In this document: one piece after another, positions 56,798 to 62,245 of the stretch
How positions within the stretch are numbered: the first letter of the stretch is position 1
Layout: each line of letters begins with the position of its first letter
Assembly: GCA_015680685.1 (NCBI GenBank)
Contig: MNCI01005225.1
Span: forward strand, 166,321 to 228,565
Direction of reading: 5' to 3'
DNA from: Gnetum montanum
Lineage: Eukaryota > Streptophyta > Gnetopsida > Gnetales > Gnetaceae
Length of the DNA: 62,245 nt
Notes under the pieces: generated by a model
Databases searched by the model: none
What the model saw: only the letters and a program-made list of their open reading frames with translations
Told to the model about the DNA's origin: nothing
Position numbers and translations under genes: made by a program

Positions 56798-57690
56798 AAA
56801 TTTTAAAACTTAAGTGGTTAGCTTATTATGTTATTTGGCAAGAGATTACTAATTTGAGTTACATAGGTATCATTATATTATTCTATAATTCTTCTAAAGT
56901 ATCATGTTAGCTATATCCCTTAGGATGTACCTATAGTTATTCTTTCAAGTTTTGACACCTCCCTCTAAATGAATAATGGACATCCATTTAATTTGTAATT
57001 TTCATTGATATTAAACTATAAGGATATCTATGAACATCTTGATTAGGAGCTATCCAAGGACAAAAAGATAGGAGCCTACCATGTGAAGAGCCTACTTGAA
57101 CAATATTTTTTAATGATTGGTTACATTTTTAATATGTAGTTTTAAGATCCTATGTTGCTTATTTAATCTTGCAAATCATTAATTTTGTCATTGAAAACCT
57201 TACAGTATGAACATAAGATATCATATTTTAAGAGTCTTACACCAACTCGTAGTGAAGTTAAAATTTAGTCATCAAGAAATGAAAATAGGAATTTTTTATT
57301 AAAAAAATATAACATAATTAAATTAGAAATTTAAAGTAAATAAGATGAATTTAATGCTTTAGAATGCCATAATACTTAAAATTTGTTATAATCTTCTATA
57401 GAACATGAGATTAATTATTGACTTAAAATTTCTTTACAAAATTAAGTCTACTTTAATATTTAATGTAGATGGCACAATAAAAGAAGAAGAAAAAAGCACA
57501 TGAACAAAGGGGAAAGGCAAGACACAAACCCACACAATAGCATGTAGTATCTAAAGAAAGTAATAATGAACATGATGTTTTAGTATAATTTTAGAAATAG
57601 GATTAAAAGGAATGTTATATCGATTTCTTTTTAAATGGTATTAGGGAAGGCCTCAAAAGCAAAATATTTATCTTTTGCTATTTCTCATAT
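56798..57690. other. AT-rich flank, nothing recognised
   Basis: No frame or repeat of note. This is the host or older-element DNA into which Y inserted. Base composition changes sharply at about 57700. Confidence 0.5.
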
Positions 57691-57961
57691 TTTTTTGATA
57701 CACAATTGAAACACCGTGAAAATTACGAGTCGGCCTTAGGCAAAGATTCGCAATTCAAGCGAGAGCACGCATCAACTTTGTTCCAAGGACAAGTTTACGC
57801 TCTATTACGCACGGCAGCGTAATGAGTGTAATAAGCTCCATAGTCAAAGGCAGAGTCTAAAGAAGCGCAACAGTTTGACGTTTTTTCTCGTGGCGCATGA
57901 GTAATTTGTCTTTACGCTCGTTACGCGACGGCACGTACCATTGCGTAGGTTATCATTCAAG

Positions 57962-58108
57962 TTGTACATTGTTCACGCTTCATTACGCGCAGCTGCGTAG
58001 TGAGCGTAACTTATACATTGCTTACGCTTCACCACGCGCAGCTGCGTAGGGAGCGTAAGTTGTACATTATTTACGCTTTGTTACGCGCAGTTGCGTAGTG
58101 AGCGTAAA
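57962..58108 (+). repeat. Three tandem 49-bp hairpin units in the U3 of element E
   Basis: Units 57962-58010, 58011-58059 and 58060-58108 are each 49 bp. Each folds as TTACGCT…TACGC-loop-GCGTA…AGCGTAA, two nested stems of 7 and 5 bp around GCAGCT. Looser relatives flank them (57791-57830, 57930-57955, 58139-58180, 58224-58258). Confidence 0.85.
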
Positions 58109-58356
58109 ACAATGTTGAGCTTATTGTTTTTACACCAGATTACGCTCATACACGCAACACAACGTGAATGAGTGTAATACAGCCTGAAAATAATTAAAGC
58201 GTGCTCATCATGTGCCTGCTTTTCACACGCACAACACGCAAGCAAGCGTGTTGTGCGTAGTCATAGTTTGACTTAAAATGGTCATGCCGAAAGGACCTGC
58301 AACATCTGGGATCCACGTCACCAGGGTTGCACCTTTTCCCATGAAGCGTTGCGGCC

Positions 58357-58364
58357 TATAAATA
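58357..58364 (+). promoter_or_regulatory. TATA box of element E
   Basis: TATAAATA in CCTATAAATACC context, about 100 bp after the last hairpin repeat and the only match in this region. Confidence 0.7.
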
Positions 58365-59299
58365 CCTCGGTTGACAAAGTTATAAGGGTTGGCAAATCAG
58401 AGAAGCAAAAAGCATATTTCTGAGCACCAGAGCACTTAGCACTTTGGAGCAGAGATACAGAGAACAGTGCTTTGGCAATCGTGGACATCAACACCTTACA
58501 GCCGAAGCAGAGTACAGTTCTCTTTGAGCACCGGTGACAGGAGTAATCCCCCTGCTGAAAAGACTCCATCAATCAGAAACAGTTGATTGGTAGACGTCAA
58601 AGCTTGGCCCGCCTTGCATCTCAGCTTTAGCCCACGAGGTAGATCGGACTTCTGTTTAGACCATTTTGCTTATTGTTTTGCGCTTGTTTCACATCCTGTA
58701 ATCGGGGATTCCCCAATGTAATTTCTTATACAAGATACACATTTTAAGTCAAAGCGCAGATCTTGAAGCTACGAGCTTCTCTCATGTCAACCTCCTTTCA
58801 TCGTGTCTAGCATTATCACCGTTGCAATCATTTTCCCCTTGCATTACGGCCCCCCCTCGAATCAGATCGCTTTCTTTTACACACTTTGCATCGTTTTACT
58901 GACCCATAAGTCCCTGCTTGATCGACAAGACCGTTCAGGGCACCATGGATTCGCTTTCTCCAGCATAGCCCTCGCGTGGATCCGTGGCTAAAACTATGTA
59001 CGCTGGAGATTTGGTCGGTATTTTCCAGCTGCCGACGTTTTCCGTCGTTATAGTTTTCTGGCACTAGAAGGAGGGCCTTCAGGCTCTGATCCAAATATTT
59101 CGGGTAACCCTATTAGAGATCTATACCCTAAACCATAGACGTAATACCTCTAGGGAAGTCTACAGCCAATTGTGCGGTGTAGATCGGTCGCAAGGACGAT
59201 TTCTTTGAAATCCTATAGGGTAGAAAGCCTTTTGTGAGTTTTGTTGCCAGCCATTTGCTTTTAGATCCGATTATCAGTTACTCTTGACTTCGTTGATCA

Positions 59300-62245
59300 A
59301 TGGATTCTTTTTACTCAAACACAACCGCCATGGTCGCTGCCAATCTGGGTGTTGCGCCTGTGAATCCTACGGTGGTCATAGGACCCGCTCCTGGTGCAAT
59401 GGGACCTCAGGGACCATTGCGTCGATCCTTGAGGCTTCAGGGGAAAGAGCCCATATTTACGGTTATAACCCCTGAAGAATACAATTTCATATGCGTCAAG
59501 ATCCAGGCGGGGCTGGCTCTTAGCCGAGCCGAGCTGGAGGTAAAGCAAAACTTTGAGGTGCTTCACCGAGGGGGCTATGATTTTAAGTCGATGACCTACG
59601 ATATAATCCCCTTGACTGACCAATACCACGAATTCCTCGCACAGCTGATCATGGCCAGAGGCCAGACTTCACAACCCGTGGTGGAGCCTCAACGTGAGGA
59701 GGAGGCAGAGGATGAATTGGCGGCTCTGTCGGAACATTCGTTTCATACTCTGACACCCCACACATACGTAAATCTGTTGTTCCCTTTCAACGGAGAGGCA
59801 GCTTCTCTGGACTCAACCACGACCACGCAGATGCAAATCCCTGTCCTTCCGCAGCCCACCGCGCAGCCGTCTGGATTGCCAACGCAACTACCGCATAACG
59901 TGGGGGTGGTCCCGTCACAACACGTAATCAACATTCCGACGATGGTCCCGGCGACCACCGCACCCCATTTCATCCCTCAACAAGCTCACACTGTACCGAC
60001 AACTCGCTCAGCGCAAAGGTTCCCGCCCCCGCCGACTCAGCAAAATACTGTAACCGTACCACTACAAACCTTTGTTCAATACCCTGCAACAAGTCAGTGG
60101 ACCAACCTTGCTGCGCAACAACACCCGTCTGCGGTTTACAGTGCACAGCCTTCGGTTACACCCGCGGCGCAACTTTCGCAGGTGTTTCCTCAATACACTT
60201 ACCACTATCCTACGCAGCAGGCAGTAGTTAACTTCTCGGCTCAGACCGGTGGATGGTGGTCTTTGCAAGCCCCCCAGCCTACGAGGATCCCTGCTCCACC
60301 AGCGGTTAGCCAACCACCTCTTGCATTTCAGTTTCCTAGGGCTACCCGCCCAGTCGAACCTCCTGTGCCTGCTGCACAGACACCCCCGTTAACAGGTCTA
60401 GACCAAGCTTTCCAGCTCATCCAGATGCTTACTGAGGAGGTTCGACGCCTCAAGACCGCTGGATCTGATGCCATTCAGATCATGGACTTCTATCAGGATG
60501 ATCCGATCAATCCAGCGGTCCCCGTGCTGTCGTTGCCACCAGGGATGTCCCTCCCTCATTTTACCAAGTATAATGGAGAGGGAGATCCCAACACCCATCT
60601 AGCCATCTTCAGGTCTGAATCTTTGTTGTTACAACAGTGGCCGCACACTTTGATCCGAGTCTTCGCGATGTCTTTGACAGGGAAGGCTCTAGACTAGTAT
60701 AGAGCTCTCCCACGCTCTTCCATTTCAACCTTGGAAAAGCTGCTAACTCAATTTGTGACCCGTTTCAAATACAACCTGAAACAGGAAGTCACGTTGGAAC
60801 AACTTATGGGGGTGAAACAAGACCCGCTCAAGCCAGTCCAAAAGTTCATACAGCGTTGGAATGCTACCTTGAATGAGATTCGCGACCCGATCGCGGACTC
60901 CCATCTACTGGCTATATTCAAGGCAGCAGTTAACGACTTCATCAAGTCTAGGTTGTATTATCTTTCCCCTGGCAATATACATCAGGCCTTCACGCAGGTC
61001 CGAAGCATCCAAGATGATGCGGAGGCCAGCAAAGACCCGGCATATGTCGCCTACAAAAACGCACACAACAAAGCCAAAGACAAAGGCAAGGCAGCGACAA
61101 CGACAGTAGCTGCGCTGACTGAAAACGCGAAAAACATGAACAAGAAGGCGCCCACAACAGCGCCCCCTGAGGCCACGGCTGGTGCCGGCACCAGCCAAGC
61201 CACAGCTACTCCTAAACAGGCCCCCCAGCCAAAGCCAAATTTTGAGCGTAAAGATCGTTCGAAATATGCGGCTTTACCCGTGAAACATTCCAAACTGCTG
61301 AAACAACTGTTAGCGGCAGGACACATTCAAACTAAGAAAGTGTCCGAGGAAGCCCTGAAGCGTCACAGACGTCACTGTGAGCTGCTGAAGGACCCTTCTT
61401 TAGCCTTGCCTAACGAGCCAGCAGTTCCGAGATCTTTCAGGCTGGACCGTTTCTGTGACTACCACCAGATGTGTGGTCACGACACGGATTACTGCTGGGC
61501 GTTGAAGGACGACATTCAACACATGATCGATGAAGGTCATCTAAAGCTAGACAGCAGTAACCCCACGCGTCCGGAAAATCAAACACTGCATGTATACAAG
61601 GATCCGTTGAACACAAATTACGATCCTTATACAATCACTGTAGTGAGTATGGACAGTGAGCGTAACGGACCGCCAAAGCAGCCTTTTGTTTTGCGCGTGC
61701 CTGCTAGCTCACCAAGGGGGCCAACTACTTCTTCGGCAGCCAGTGGAGCCTCACGGCCATCGTTTATCATACGGGCACCTTCCCAAGTGCGCCTTCAGTC
61801 AAGCGACAGCACTCAAGCCGTGGCTTCATCCGCGCCCATGCCTAGAGCGCCCTTCATTATTAGGGCACCAAAACCACAGGCTGCCCATCTCATGCAGGGG
61901 CATACCTCTAGTCAGAACCACCAGCCATCACCTCCTCAGCGAAAGGAGGAGAATACAGCAGTTAACGCAGCAAAAGACCACCCTACGCTCGGATTCCCTA
62001 AGCCCAGGCCCCTGGCCTCTGTGCCTATGTCTATGCCCCAGAAGCATGCCAAAGGTACAGAAACACAGCCACCTTCTTTTGGTAGGAAGAAGAACGAACC
62101 CCCCACTGACACCGCTCCACCTCGAGAGATCCGTCTTTTGGGCCGAATGGAGGAGGACAAGGGGGATAAACAACCCTGCCGAGAGAAGGACCTCCTCGAC
62201 GTGTTTACACAGGTCAAACAAGCGCTCAAACAAAAGAACACAACG
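59300..62245 (+). pseudogene. gag: gag (start of gag-pol) of Tat-like element E, runs off the window edge
   Basis: One frame from ATG 59300 to the last base (982 codons), open except for a TAG at 60695-60697. Order: N-terminal region (about 1-150); a long Pro/Gln/Thr-rich spacer (about 180-380); a capsid-like gag domain (about 395-560: HFTKYNGEGDPNTHLAIF, VFAMSLTGKALD, then after the stop RALPRSSISTLEKLLTQF); a Lys/Ala-rich linker; a Cys/His motif FCDYHQMCGHDTDYCWALKDDI (C at residue 719), typical of Tat-group gag; then a tail with three FI-IRAP-like repeats. The TAG stands where the family has Trp. The frame beyond 60697 is 516 codons with no stop, so decay is slight. Confidence 0.85.

Larger units (their letters stand above)
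57700..59064 (+). repeat. 5' LTR and leader of the Tat-like element E (limits approximate)
   Basis: GC-richer, CpG-rich DNA begins here. Hairpin repeats (57790-58260) precede TATAAATA at 58357-58364, so U3, then R-U5-like DNA, is present. I cannot fix the termini: no TG/CA inverted pair or partner LTR is in the window. Two candidate primer sites exist: TATCACCGTTGC at 58814, which resembles part of a tRNA-Asp site, and TGGCACTAGAAGGAGGG at 59065, shared with element Y. Confidence 0.6.

Noticed and set aside
57962-58108. CRISPR-like array
   Set aside because: The units are contiguous tandem hairpins without unique spacers, in a plant LTR; not a CRISPR.
59315-62241. Minus-strand frames of 76-104 codons opposite the gag of element E (for example 59315-59629, 61051-61326, 61928-62241)
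   Set aside because: They are antisense shadows of a long GC-rich plus-strand frame and show no domain of their own.
1-62245. tRNA, rRNA or other standard RNA genes
   Set aside because: None could be recognised by eye; the only tRNA-like traces are primer-binding sites and weak SINE-like boxes near 17.5 kb.

Overview
The window is plant nuclear DNA made almost wholly of nested, decayed retroelements; no intact host gene is visible. LTRs with 5-bp target-site duplications (TSDs), a primer-binding site matching tRNA-Asp, TATAAATA promoters, and broken plant receptor-kinase, PPR and CCR4-type genes all point to a land plant. A Penelope-like (PLE) reverse-transcriptase/GIY-YIG remnant at about 46.0-47.0 kb suggests a conifer or other gymnosperm, because within seed plants I know of such elements only there; this is inference. 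Apart from the last 4.5 kb the DNA is AT-rich and CpG-poor, except for CpG-bearing palindromes kept in LTR promoters.

Layout: 1-1201 is the 3' end and LTR of an Athila-like Ty3/Gypsy element. 1.2-7.8 kb is old DNA with PPR and receptor-kinase fragments and a CCR4-like pseudogene split by a solo LTR (5810-6728). 7823-16051 is an Athila-like element (call it A) holding gag and an env-position ORF but no pol, with a 628-bp assembly gap. 16.1-22.3 kb has a dispersed repeat, a LINE remnant (18.9-20.3 kb) and a hairpin-rich tandem array. 22.34-28.02 kb is a 5'-truncated relative (C). 29077-39178 is a full-length relative (D) with gag-pol, both LTRs and a perfect ATGAT TSD. 39.2-49 kb is AT-rich DNA with a Ty1/Copia relic, into which the PLE piece is set in the opposite orientation. 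49058-56792 is a non-autonomous Ty3/Gypsy element (Y; gag-protease only). 57.7-62.2 kb is the 5' part of a much younger, GC-richer Tat-like element (E) whose gag frame runs off the window edge with one internal stop.

The most interesting system is in the Athila-like family. Between pol and the downstream ORF, A and C each carry an internal copy of a U3-like module: a palindrome cluster followed by TATAAATA, then a leader with splice-like signals ending exactly at the ATG of a coiled-coil ORF. The internal palindromes match the type found in that element's own LTR, although the types differ between elements. C and D also share a stem-loop with a 37-nt conserved loop and two compensatory base-pair changes in the stem. 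Together these suggest a second, internally promoted and spliced transcription unit, which no search has yet tested.

Almost every stop in these ORFs sits where a relative has Gln, Arg or Trp, as expected from C-to-T decay of methylated DNA.
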